Shown in pieces: positions 43,712 to 52,364 of a stretch of 64,000 nucleotides of DNA (position 1 is its first letter; the number at the start of each line of letters is the position of its first letter). Made by a program: the position numbers and the translations under genes. This DNA is from an uncultured Pelagibacteraceae bacterium (GTDB taxonomy: Bacteria; Pseudomonadota; Alphaproteobacteria; Pelagibacterales; Pelagibacteraceae): positions 418,501 to 482,500 of the forward strand of contig CABZDR010000001.1 of the NCBI GenBank assembly GCA_902524535.1, read 5' to 3'. The notes below the pieces were generated by a model. It was not told the origin of the DNA. It ran no database searches and saw only the letters and a program-made list of their open reading frames with translations.

Positions 43712-45385
43712 ATGAATAATAATAGTAAAGTTTTAGCGTTAAAATATAGACCCCAAACTTTTAAAGATTTGATTGGTCAAAAGACTATTGCAGAGACAAT
43801 TATAAATTCAATTAAAATTGATAAAGTGCCAAATGCTTATTTGTTCACTGGTATCAGAGGAGTTGGAAAAACAACGTTAGCAAGAATAGTAGCTAAGGCT
43901 TTAAACTGTAAAAATAGTATTGAACAAATTTCCGAACAAGATTTGTGTGAAAGTTGTGATTGTATGGCAATAGCTAACTCAAATCATATAGATGTATTAG
44001 AGATGGACGCCGCAAGTAAAAATGGAGTAGATGATGTCAGAGACTTGATCGAGTTTTCAAGGTATGGACCAACATCTGCGAAGTATAAAATATTCATAAT
44101 TGATGAAGTACATATGTTAAGTAAGCAAGCTTTTAATGCTCTGTTAAAAACTCTAGAAGAACCACCTTCTTACTTAAAATTTATATTTGCTACTACAGAA
44201 ATCAAAAAAATACCAATTACAGTTGTTTCTAGATGTCAAAGGTTTGATTTATCAAGAATAAAATCAACTGAGCTATTTGATTTTTTAAAAAAAATATCTT
44301 TAGAAGAAAATGGAAATGTTTCTCATGAAGCTTTAAAACTGATTGTCAAAATCTCAGAGGGTTCAGTTAGAGATGCTTTGTCTTTACTAGATAGGGGACT
44401 ATTGTCAGTTAAAGAAAATGAAGAATTAACATTGTCAAAAGCTCAAAAAATTTTTGGTTTTTTTGATAAAGCTCAATTAATTGATTTATTCATATTCATT
44501 TTAGAAGGAAATGAGGCTAAGACCTTAGAGCTTTATCGAAAAATGTATGATCGTGGCATAGATCCAAAAGTGTTTATTAATGATTTTCTTGAATTACTAT
44601 ATTATTTTAAAAATGTAGACTCAATAAAACTTGAAGGATCAAATTTCTTTTTAAATGATACTGAGTATGATGAAATTAAAAGAGTATCAAGTAATCTTGA
44701 TAATAAAACATTAATATTATTTTGGCAGTTTACTATTAAAATCATTACTGAATTAGATATTGTTTCGAATCAGAATTTGACAATCGAAATGTTTTTATTG
44801 AGATTAATTTACTTAAGAGGAATTAAAGAAAACCAGAGTTTTGATAATAATCTTAAAAACGAAGAATTAGCTTTAATAGATAATTCTTCAGAGGGTGTAA
44901 AAGAAAATTTTTCAAAAACAAATAAAACTATTAATCAAATAAAGAATATTTCCCAGTCAACTAAAGTGGAGCCAAAAAAAGAACTAAAGGCTTTTCCTAA
45001 AGATTTGAAAAAATTTAAGATTAACTCTTTCAGTAGTTTGATAAAGATTTGTAATGATAAAAAAGAGGTTAAGTTGAAATATGAATTAGAAAACAATGTG
45101 AATTTAGTAAAGTTTGAAAATCTTAGAATCGAAATTTCTTTTAACGAAAAACTCGATAAAAATTTTATTAAAGATTTAACTTACAAACTTAATGATTGGA
45201 CCGGTGAAAGATGGATAATAACTTTAAGTAAGATAGCAGGTGAAATCTCACATAAGGAAAAATTGATCAGATATAAAAAAGAAGAAATTGAAAAAGTTAA
45301 TAAATCTAAATTATTTTTAGAACTTAAAAAAAATTTTAATGATATTAAATTAGTAGATGTTAAAAATAAAGATGAGGGAGAGTGA
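43712..45385 (+). CDS. dnaX: DNA polymerase III subunits gamma/tau
   Basis: DnaX is the clamp-loader motor. The 557 residues show KYRPQTFKDLIGQ, Walker A GIRGVGKTT (about 49-57), four zinc-type cysteines (NCKN..., CESCDC), Walker B IFIIDEVHML, sensor 1 FIFATTE, and SRCQRFDLSRI. Domain III ends near 370; the rest is the charged tau tail. An A7 run at 44974-44980 (codons CCA AAA AAA) leads in the -1 frame to a stop after six codons, which could make a gamma-size product of about 429 residues. It overlaps ybaB by 4 bases. Confidence 0.95.
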   Translation: MNNNSKVLALKYRPQTFKDLIGQKTIAETIINSIKIDKVPNAYLFTGIRGVGKTTLARIVAKALNCKNSIEQISEQDLCESCDCMAIANSNHIDVLEMDAASKNGVDDVRDLIEFSRYGPTSAKYKIFIIDEVHMLSKQAFNALLKTLEEPPSYLKFIFATTEIKKIPITVVSRCQRFDLSRIKSTELFDFLKKISLEENGNVSHEALKLIVKISEGSVRDALSLLDRGLLSVKENEELTLSKAQKIFGFFDKAQLIDLFIFILEGNEAKTLELYRKMYDRGIDPKVFINDFLELLYYFKNVDSIKLEGSNFFLNDTEYDEIKRVSSNLDNKTLILFWQFTIKIITELDIVSNQNLTIEMFLLRLIYLRGIKENQSFDNNLKNEELALIDNSSEGVKENFSKTNKTINQIKNISQSTKVEPKKELKAFPKDLKKFKINSFSSLIKICNDKKEVKLKYELENNVNLVKFENLRIEISFNEKLDKNFIKDLTYKLNDWTGERWIITLSKIAGEISHKEKLIRYKKEEIEKVNKSKLFLELKKNFNDIKLVDVKNKDEGE

Positions 45386-45702
45386 TGACTGATTTTACCA
45401 AAATACTTAATAAAGCAAAAGAGTTTGAAGCAAAAATTAGAGAGAGCCAAGAAAAAATAAAAAATATTAAAGCTGAGGGGATTTCAGGGTCTAATTCAGT
45501 CAAAGTAATTTTAGATGGTGAGGGCGAAATGTGTAAAATTGAAATTTCAGATGAAATTTTAAAAGGAGATAAGGTTATTCTTGAGGACTTGATAGTCGCG
45601 GCCCATAATAAAGCTAAAGTTGAGTTAAAGCTAAAGACTACAGAAGAGATCTCTAAGACAACAGGTGGATTTAATATACCTGGATTTAAGTGGCCTTTAT
45701 AG
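45382..45702 (+). CDS. ybaB: YbaB/EbfC nucleoid-associated protein
   Basis: This 106-residue DNA-binding protein has the YbaB layout: an N-terminal helix with charged coiled coil (AKEFEAKIRESQEKIKNIK), the central SNSVKVILDGEGEMCKIEIS strands, and LVVAAHNKA-type (LIVAAHNKAKVELKLK) helix. A conserved glycine-rich proline end (PGFKWPL) follows. It sits between dnaX (4-base overlap) and recR (3-base spacing), its normal position. Confidence 0.94.
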   Translation: MMTDFTKILNKAKEFEAKIRESQEKIKNIKAEGISGSNSVKVILDGEGEMCKIEISDEILKGDKVILEDLIVAAHNKAKVELKLKTTEEISKTTGGFNIPGFKWPL

Positions 45703-45705
45703 GTA

Positions 45706-46323
45706 ATGCAAAAAATAAATGAAATAGAGGAACTAATTAAAATTATTTCTAAGTTACCAGGTTTAGGACCTAAATCAGCTAAAAGAATAGTTTTAAAATT
45801 AGTTAACAACAAAGATGAGCTGGTAAAACCTATGGCCAAAGCACTTGCTGACGTATATAAAAATATTTTAAGATGTAAGATTTGTGGAGTATTAAAACCC
45901 TCCTCGATTAAATGTAGTTTCAATAATTGTCAAATTGTTGAAAAAAAATATGATAAAATTTGTGTTGTTGAGAATATTTCAGACCAATGGAGCATAGAAA
46001 GTTCTAATATTTTTAGAGGTTACTTTCATATTTTAGGGGGCACTATTTCCTCTGCCGGGTTAAAAAAGGATGACTTACTCATAAACTCTTTAATTGAAAG
46101 AGTAAAAAAAGATAAAATTGAGGAAGTAATTTTAGCTACAAGCGCAACAGTAGAAGGTCAAACCACTGCTTATTATATTCAAGATAGTTTAAAAAATATA
46201 AAAACAAAAATTACTAAATTAGCCCAAGGTTTACCAGTTGGTGGGGAAATAGAAAGTCTTGATGATGGTACTTTATATTCAGCATTTAAGTTTCGATCAG
46301 ATTTAAATTCTAGTTCTGATTAG
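45706..46323 (+). CDS. recR: recombination protein RecR
   Basis: RecR with RecF/RecO loads RecA on gaps. The 205 residues have the helix-hairpin-helix LPGLGPKSAKRIVLKL (about 17-32), the zinc motif CKICGVLKPSSIKCSFNNC (57-75), and a Toprim domain (ICVVENISDQWSIE, YFHILGGTISSAGLKKDDL). A C-terminal LAQGLPVGGEIESLDDGTL Walker-B-like end completes the protein. It overlaps the convergent glcB by 14 bases. Confidence 0.96.
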   Translation: MQKINEIEELIKIISKLPGLGPKSAKRIVLKLVNNKDELVKPMAKALADVYKNILRCKICGVLKPSSIKCSFNNCQIVEKKYDKICVVENISDQWSIESSNIFRGYFHILGGTISSAGLKKDDLLINSLIERVKKDKIEEVILATSATVEGQTTAYYIQDSLKNIKTKITKLAQGLPVGGEIESLDDGTLYSAFKFRSDLNSSSD

Positions 46324-48466
46324 ATTTTTTTTTTAATCGATTTAAATGTAACAAAGGTTCTGTATAACCAGAAGGTTGTTTTTTACCTTTAAAGATAAGG
46401 TCGCATGCTGTTTTAAATGCTATTGAATTTTCAAAATCATCACTCATTTTCTCGTAATTTGAGTCATTAACATTCTGTTGATCAACGATTTTTGCCATTT
46501 GTTTCATAATTTCTATTACCTGCATTTTTGTTGTCACACCGTGATATATCCAATTTGCAATATGTTGAGATGAAATTCTTAAAGTAGCTCGATCCTCCAT
46601 AAGTCCCACGTTGTTAATATCAGGCACTTTTGAACAACCAACTCCTTGATCTATCCATCTAACAACATAACCTAACAAAGTTTGAGCAGAATTAGAAATT
46701 TCAGAATTTATTTCCTCCATTGACCAATTTGGTCTATCAGCTATTGGAATAGACAATAAATCATCAAGTTTAGCTTTTTCTCTTTTAGCTAATTTTTTTT
46801 GCTGATCAAAAATATCTATCTTGTGATAATGAAGACTGTGTAGAGCTGCAGCAGTAGGTGATGGAACCCAGGCACAATTAGCACCCGCTTTAAGATGATC
46901 TATTTTTTGATTTAACATATCTGACATTTTATCAGGCATCGCCCACATCCCTTTTCCAATCTGTGCAACTCCAGAGAAACCACATTCAATTCCAGTATCT
47001 ACATTTCTGTTTTCATAAGCTGATATCCATTTTGACATTTTCATATCGCCTTTTTTTATCATTGGTCCAGCTTCCATTGACGTATGTATCTCATCTCCAG
47101 TTCTATCTAGAAATCCAGTATTTATGAAAAAAACTCTGTTTTTTAATGTTCTGATACATTCTTTAAGATTTGCTGATGTTCTTCTCTCCTCATCCATAAT
47201 GCCTATTTTACAAGTGTATTTTTTTAAATTTAAAACCTCTTCAACTTTGGTAAAAATTAAATCAGTAAAAGCAGTTTCCTCTGGTCCATGCATTTTTGGT
47301 TTTACGATATAAATAGATCCGGTCCTTGAATTTCCCTTTTTTTTGATATCATGCAAACAAGCTGCTGTAGTTATGAATGCATCCAATATTCCCTCTGGTA
47401 CTTCAGATCCATCCTTTAATATCACTGATGAGTTAGTCATCAAATGTCCAACGTTTCGATTTAATAGAAGACTTCTCCCATGCAATTTGAGTTTTTTACC
47501 GTTCTTAGAAATATAACTTCTGTCAGGATTTAATTTTCTTTCAAAAGTTTTTCCATCTTTCTCAAATTTAACATTTAAATTCCCTTGCATTAAACCAAGC
47601 CAGTTTTTATAACACTTTACTTTGTCTTCAGAGTCTACTGCTGCAACACTATCTTCGTTATCACAAATAGTTGAAACTGCAGACTCAACAATCACATCGC
47701 TTATTCCAGCAATGTCATGAGCAGCACTAAAAGCCCTAGGGTTAATTATAATTTCAATATGCAGATTGTTGTTTTTAAGTATTATTGCTGATGGTTTATT
47801 ACTCGCTCCTCTATAGCCAATAAACTTCTTAGTATCTTTTAATTTAAATTTATTTTCATCTTTATAAATTATCAGATTACCTTTATTCACAATTAAATTT
47901 GAAATATTTTTCCAACTAGTGCCATTCACTGGAATATATTCATCTAAAAATTTTCTTACGTATTTTATAACTTCCTCACCTCTTGCAGGGTCATATCTTT
48001 CGCTTCCTCCTTCTTCTGACTTAATTATATCTGTGCCATATAAACTGTCGTAAAGGCTAACCCACCTAGCATTTGCAGCATTAAGAGCATATCTTTCATT
48101 CATAATTGGTACTACAAGTTGTGGACCAGCTATACTTGATATTTCAGAGTCTAAATTTTTGGTTTTGATTTTAAAATTATCTTTTTCCTTAACTAGATAA
48201 CCAATTTCTCTTAAGAATTTTTTATATTCATTTAAGTTAAAATTTTCCCCCTTTCTTTTTTTATGCCATTCATCTATTTTTTCTTGAAGGACTTCTCTTT
48301 TTTTTATTAATTCAGCATTAATTTTAGCTAGTTCATGTACAGCTTTGTCAAATTTAACCCAAAAAATTTTAGGTGAAATGTCTAAATCTTTCAGTAATTC
48401 TTTTTGAACAAAATTTTCTAACTTTTTAGATACCTTTAGATTTGATATATTAGTATATTTTTCCAT
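46310..48466 (-). CDS. glcB: malate synthase G
   Basis: Malate synthase condenses glyoxylate with acetyl-CoA, allowing use of glyoxylate from glycolate, glycine or the glyoxylate shunt. The track start at 48544 adds 26 hydrophobic residues; ATG at 48466 gives 718 residues, the usual G-form length, beginning MEKYTNISNL. GPEETAFTDLIFTKVE, MDEERRTSANLKECI, VFFINTGFLDRTGDEIHTSMEAGPM and CAWVPSPTAAALHSLHYH mark the active-site barrel. The leader up to accA is AT-rich, and no glycine-riboswitch core is seen. It overlaps recR tail-to-tail by 14 bases. Confidence 0.95.
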   Translation of the reverse strand: MEKYTNISNLKVSKKLENFVQKELLKDLDISPKIFWVKFDKAVHELAKINAELIKKREVLQEKIDEWHKKRKGENFNLNEYKKFLREIGYLVKEKDNFKIKTKNLDSEISSIAGPQLVVPIMNERYALNAANARWVSLYDSLYGTDIIKSEEGGSERYDPARGEEVIKYVRKFLDEYIPVNGTSWKNISNLIVNKGNLIIYKDENKFKLKDTKKFIGYRGASNKPSAIILKNNNLHIEIIINPRAFSAAHDIAGISDVIVESAVSTICDNEDSVAAVDSEDKVKCYKNWLGLMQGNLNVKFEKDGKTFERKLNPDRSYISKNGKKLKLHGRSLLLNRNVGHLMTNSSVILKDGSEVPEGILDAFITTAACLHDIKKKGNSRTGSIYIVKPKMHGPEETAFTDLIFTKVEEVLNLKKYTCKIGIMDEERRTSANLKECIRTLKNRVFFINTGFLDRTGDEIHTSMEAGPMIKKGDMKMSKWISAYENRNVDTGIECGFSGVAQIGKGMWAMPDKMSDMLNQKIDHLKAGANCAWVPSPTAAALHSLHYHKIDIFDQQKKLAKREKAKLDDLLSIPIADRPNWSMEEINSEISNSAQTLLGYVVRWIDQGVGCSKVPDINNVGLMEDRATLRISSQHIANWIYHGVTTKMQVIEIMKQMAKIVDQQNVNDSNYEKMSDDFENSIAFKTACDLIFKGKKQPSGYTEPLLHLNRLKKKSNQN

Positions 48467-48636
48467 ATTATTTAATTTTAGAAGAATAAATATATAGTTA
48501 TTTATGTTAATTTTAAATGTTAGTTCAATATTAAAAAAAATCACACTAAAAAATCAATTAATGCAAAGATTTTATTATAATAATCATTTTATTGCCTTTT
48601 TTTAAAATTATGTAATTAATTAATTCTTAGATACTT

Positions 48637-49740
48637 ATGAAAAATTACCTTAATTTTGAATCAGAAATAAAAGATCTTGAGAATGAAATTGAAAACTTAA
48701 AAGATCCTTATCACAATAAAGAAGGTTTATCTGAGGTAGATACTGAGCAAATTAACAAAACTGAGAAAGAGTTAAATTTAAAACTTAAAGAAATTTATTC
48801 TAATCTAGATCCTTGGCAAACCACCTTGGTTGCCAGACATGAAGACAGACCAAAGTCAAAATTTTTTATAGAAAATTTATTTACAGATTTTATTTCTTTA
48901 TCCGGAGACAGATATTATGGAGAAGATAAATCTGTAATTGCTGGTTTTGCTAAATTCGATCAGAGGTCAGTTTTAGTAATCGGTCAAGAAAAAGGAGACG
49001 ATCTTGAGAGTAGAATTAATAGAAACTTTGGAATGATGCGTCCAGAGGGATATAGAAAAACAATAAGACTCATGAAATTAGCTGATAAATATGGAATTCC
49101 AATAATTTCTTTTATAGATACGCCAGGTGCTTACCCTGGAGTAGGTGCTGAGGAGCGAGGACAAGCGGAGGCTATAGCAAAATCAATTGAGTGCTGCATG
49201 AGCCTAACTGTTCCAACTTTTGCGATTATTATTGGAGAAGGTGGATCTGGTGGAGCGGTAGCTTTAGCTTCCTCAAATAAAGTAATAATGTTTGAAAATT
49301 CGATTTACTCAGTCATTTCTCCTGAGGGATGTGCAACAATATTATGGAGAGATCCAAAAAAAATGCTGGATGCTGCAAAAGCGATGAAATTGTCTGCTAA
49401 GGATTTGTTAGAATTAAATATAATTGATGAAATTATAATTGAGCCAACAGGAGGTGCTCATAGAGATAAGAATAAAATTTTAGAGAATGTAAAAAATTCA
49501 ATAAACAAAAATTTAAAGTTATTTGATAATGTAAGTGGAGAGGAAGTTTTAAATCAGAGAAAAAATAAATTTTTAAAAATTGGAAGAGACAAAGGTTTTA
49601 TTAGCAATCCTGAAGAAATAAGTGACTTAAATCAACCTACTAATAAATTTGATAAATACTTTAAATTATTTAAAAAAAACAAAGTCAAGGTTTTTTTTGG
49701 ATTAGCTTTTATAATATTGTTTTCATATATCATTTTATAA
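48637..49740 (+). CDS. accA: acetyl-CoA carboxylase carboxyltransferase subunit alpha, with C-terminal membrane segment
   Basis: AccA pairs with AccD to form malonyl-CoA. Residues 1-321 match the family: DPWQTTLVARHEDRPK, DRYYGEDKSVIAGFA, FIDTPGAYPGVGAEERGQ, EGGSGGAVALASSNKVIM and SPEGCATILWRD. The usual end (about 320 residues, NQRKNKFLKIGRDKGF here) is followed by a 46-residue extension of acidic linker, a basic patch (KLFKKNKVK) and a hydrophobic helix (VFFGLAFIILFSYIIL) ending at the stop. This looks like a tail anchor and is not part of normal AccA. It overlaps secA's end by 6 bases. Confidence 0.95.
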   Translation: MKNYLNFESEIKDLENEIENLKDPYHNKEGLSEVDTEQINKTEKELNLKLKEIYSNLDPWQTTLVARHEDRPKSKFFIENLFTDFISLSGDRYYGEDKSVIAGFAKFDQRSVLVIGQEKGDDLESRINRNFGMMRPEGYRKTIRLMKLADKYGIPIISFIDTPGAYPGVGAEERGQAEAIAKSIECCMSLTVPTFAIIIGEGGSGGAVALASSNKVIMFENSIYSVISPEGCATILWRDPKKMLDAAKAMKLSAKDLLELNIIDEIIIEPTGGAHRDKNKILENVKNSINKNLKLFDNVSGEEVLNQRKNKFLKIGRDKGFISNPEEISDLNQPTNKFDKYFKLFKKNKVKVFFGLAFIILFSYIIL

Positions 49741-52299
49741 GGCTCCACAGCAGTTTTTATATTTTTTACCTGTAGCTTCACATCTTTCATTTCTTGATAT
49801 TTTTTGGCCTTTTTTAATTAAGAGTAAACATTTTGGGTTTCCAGAAATATCTTTATTTTTTTCTCTTACGATTGACTCTTTTTTTTCTACAACTTTTAAA
49901 TTTAATAAAATTGTTAGATAATCTATTTTAAGTTTATACAAAAGATTTTCAAACAATTCGAAAGCTTCTTTTTTATACTCTACCAAAGGATCTCTCTGTC
50001 CATAAGATCTTAAGCCAATAACTTGTCTAAGTTGCTCTAAATATTGAATGTGTGATTTCCAATTTAAGTCTATGGATTGTAAGAAAATTCTTTTTTCAAT
50101 TTCTTGAGCTTGTTTTTCACCTAATAATCTTATTCTTTCATTTCTTATAGATTCAAAATGTTTTTTAATCTCCTCTTTAAGATGGTCATTTGAATTATGG
50201 TTAAAAGAATTTATTTTTTCCTCATCAAAATTTTTACCAATTAAAGATTTCAATTTTTTTTCAAATTCGTTATTTTGAGGATTATTTAATTTTTTCGATT
50301 TTAATTGAATTAAATTATTAATCATCTCTTGTAAAAATTCGTCAGAAAATTCAAAAATATTAGTGGTAGTGATAATCTTTTTTCTCTGAGAAAAAACAAC
50401 GTGACGCTGATCATTAAGAACATTGTCAAATTTAATAAGTGTTTTTCGTATATCAAAGTTCCTTGCTTCTATTTTTTGCTGTGCTCGTTCAATAGCTTTA
50501 TTAATCCAAGGATGATCTATACTCTCACCATCTTTGAGCCCCAGCTTTTCTAAAACGGTATTCATAGACTCAGAGCCAAATATTCTCATTAAATCATCTT
50601 GAAGACTTACAAAAAAAATTGAACAACCTTCATCCCCTTGTCTACCAGATCTTCCTCTTGCCTGATTATCTACTCTCCTTGACTCCATTCTTTCAGTACC
50701 TATTACAAATAACCCACCTAAATCTTTAACAGTGTTTTTTTCTTCGTCTTCTTCTTTTTCATTTTTAGAAACCTCTTTTTTCCCTCCTAATTTAATGTCA
50801 ACTCCTCTCCCTGAAATACTTGTAGTAAGTATCACAGAATTTTTCTTTCCAGCATTAGCAATGATTTCAGCTTCATTTGCGTGATTTTTTGCATTTAAAA
50901 CAACATGTTTTATTTTTTCTTTTTGCAAAAGCTCAGAATAAATTTCTGATTTATTCACACTTGAAGTAAAAATAAGCAATGGCTGGCCACTTGAGTGACA
51001 CTCTTTTATTTTTTGAATAATAGCATTATTTTTTTCTTGTTCTGTTCTAAATATTTGATCATTAAAATCTTTTCTAATCATAGGATTGTTCGTAGGAATG
51101 ACAATTACAGAAAGATTGTAAATTTCAAAAAATTCTTGTGATTCTGTTACAGCAGTGCCTGTGCAACCAGATATCTTTGAATAAAGCTTAAAATAATTTT
51201 GATATGTAATTGAAGCTAAAGTTTGATTTTCTGCCTGGATTTCAATTTTTTCTTTAGCCTCTAGTGCTTGATGAAGACCATCTCCATAACGACGACCCTC
51301 TAAAATTCTACCTGTTAATTCATCAATGATTTTTAAAACACCATCCTTTACAAGGTAATCTTTTCCTTTGGTGAATAAGTGATTAGCTCTTAATGCCTGG
51401 TTTACATGATGAACTAATGTTAAGTTTTCAGGGTCGTAAAAGTTGTTATTTTTTAGAATTCCTGCTTCTGTAAAGATTTTTTCTACATTGTTAATACCAC
51501 TATTAGTAAGCATAATATTTTTATCTTTTTCATCTATTTCAAAATCCTCATTTTTTAATCTTTTAATTAATCCATCAATCGCAAGATATTGGTTCGTCTT
51601 ATCTTCAGCGGCTCCAGATATTATTAAAGGTGTTCTTGCTTCATCGATTAGGCAAGAGTCAATTTCATCAACTATTGAAAAAAAATGCTCTCTTTGAACC
51701 ATTTCATCATTTGAAAATTTCATATTATCTCTTAAGTAATCAAAACCAAGCTCACTGTTAGTCGCGTAAGTAACATCACAGTTATAATTTTTTTTCCTTT
51801 CGTAATCGTCTTGTTCATTATTAATAAAGCCTGACGAAATACCGAGAAAATTATAAATTTTTCCCATTTCTATCGAGTCTCTTTTTGCAAGATAATCATT
51901 TACAGTTACGATATGAACACCCTTTCCATACAATGAGTTAAGGTATGCTGCTAAGGTAATGGTAAGAGTTTTACCCTCACCAGTTTTCATTTCAGCAATT
52001 TTGCCTTCGTGTAAAACTATCCCACCAACAATTTGAACATCATAATGTCTTTCGCCTCTTGTTCTTTTGGAAGCTTCTCTTACTAAAGAAAAAGCCTCAG
52101 GAAGCAATTTATTGATATCTTCACCTTTGTTAAGTCTCTCTCTAAGATTGTTTGTCTTTTTAGGGAATTCCCCGTCTTCCAATTTTTCTACTTCCTTTTC
52201 AAGTGTGTTAATATCCTCAGTAATTTTTTTTAGCCTATCAAGCTCTCTTTGATTTGAGGATTTGAAGATTCCAGAAATAAATTTGAGTGGATTAATCAT
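49735..52299 (-). CDS. secA: preprotein translocase ATPase SecA
   Basis: SecA drives protein export through SecYEG. The 854 residues include GEIAEMKTGEGKTLTI (Walker A, about 97-107), the VDEIDSCLIDEARTPLIISG segment, GCTGTAVTE, TTSISGRGVDIKLG and RRVDNQARGRSGRQGD. The C-terminal zinc motif, normally CxCx8C(H/C), reads CEATGKKYKNCC, so the second cysteine of the first pair is missing. It is divergent from argJ (65-base spacer) and overlaps accA at the stop. Confidence 0.96.
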   Translation of the reverse strand: MINPLKFISGIFKSSNQRELDRLKKITEDINTLEKEVEKLEDGEFPKKTNNLRERLNKGEDINKLLPEAFSLVREASKRTRGERHYDVQIVGGIVLHEGKIAEMKTGEGKTLTITLAAYLNSLYGKGVHIVTVNDYLAKRDSIEMGKIYNFLGISSGFINNEQDDYERKKNYNCDVTYATNSELGFDYLRDNMKFSNDEMVQREHFFSIVDEIDSCLIDEARTPLIISGAAEDKTNQYLAIDGLIKRLKNEDFEIDEKDKNIMLTNSGINNVEKIFTEAGILKNNNFYDPENLTLVHHVNQALRANHLFTKGKDYLVKDGVLKIIDELTGRILEGRRYGDGLHQALEAKEKIEIQAENQTLASITYQNYFKLYSKISGCTGTAVTESQEFFEIYNLSVIVIPTNNPMIRKDFNDQIFRTEQEKNNAIIQKIKECHSSGQPLLIFTSSVNKSEIYSELLQKEKIKHVVLNAKNHANEAEIIANAGKKNSVILTTSISGRGVDIKLGGKKEVSKNEKEEDEEKNTVKDLGGLFVIGTERMESRRVDNQARGRSGRQGDEGCSIFFVSLQDDLMRIFGSESMNTVLEKLGLKDGESIDHPWINKAIERAQQKIEARNFDIRKTLIKFDNVLNDQRHVVFSQRKKIITTTNIFEFSDEFLQEMINNLIQLKSKKLNNPQNNEFEKKLKSLIGKNFDEEKINSFNHNSNDHLKEEIKKHFESIRNERIRLLGEKQAQEIEKRIFLQSIDLNWKSHIQYLEQLRQVIGLRSYGQRDPLVEYKKEAFELFENLLYKLKIDYLTILLNLKVVEKKESIVREKNKDISGNPKCLLLIKKGQKISRNERCEATGKKYKNCCGAL

Positions 52300-52364
52300 T
52301 AATTTTTGATTTATTATACTATATTTAAGAGTTATATAATTATTAAATTAATATTTTAAACACA

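Noticed and set aside
45360-45923. 187-residue minus-strand ORF opposite ybaB and recR
   Set aside because: ybaB and recR are clearly coding; the antisense frame is a hydrophobic shadow typical of AT-rich genes.
48467-48544. 26-residue hydrophobic extension of malate synthase
   Set aside because: Malate synthase G is cytosolic and starts near MEKYTN; the extension is AT-rich leader.
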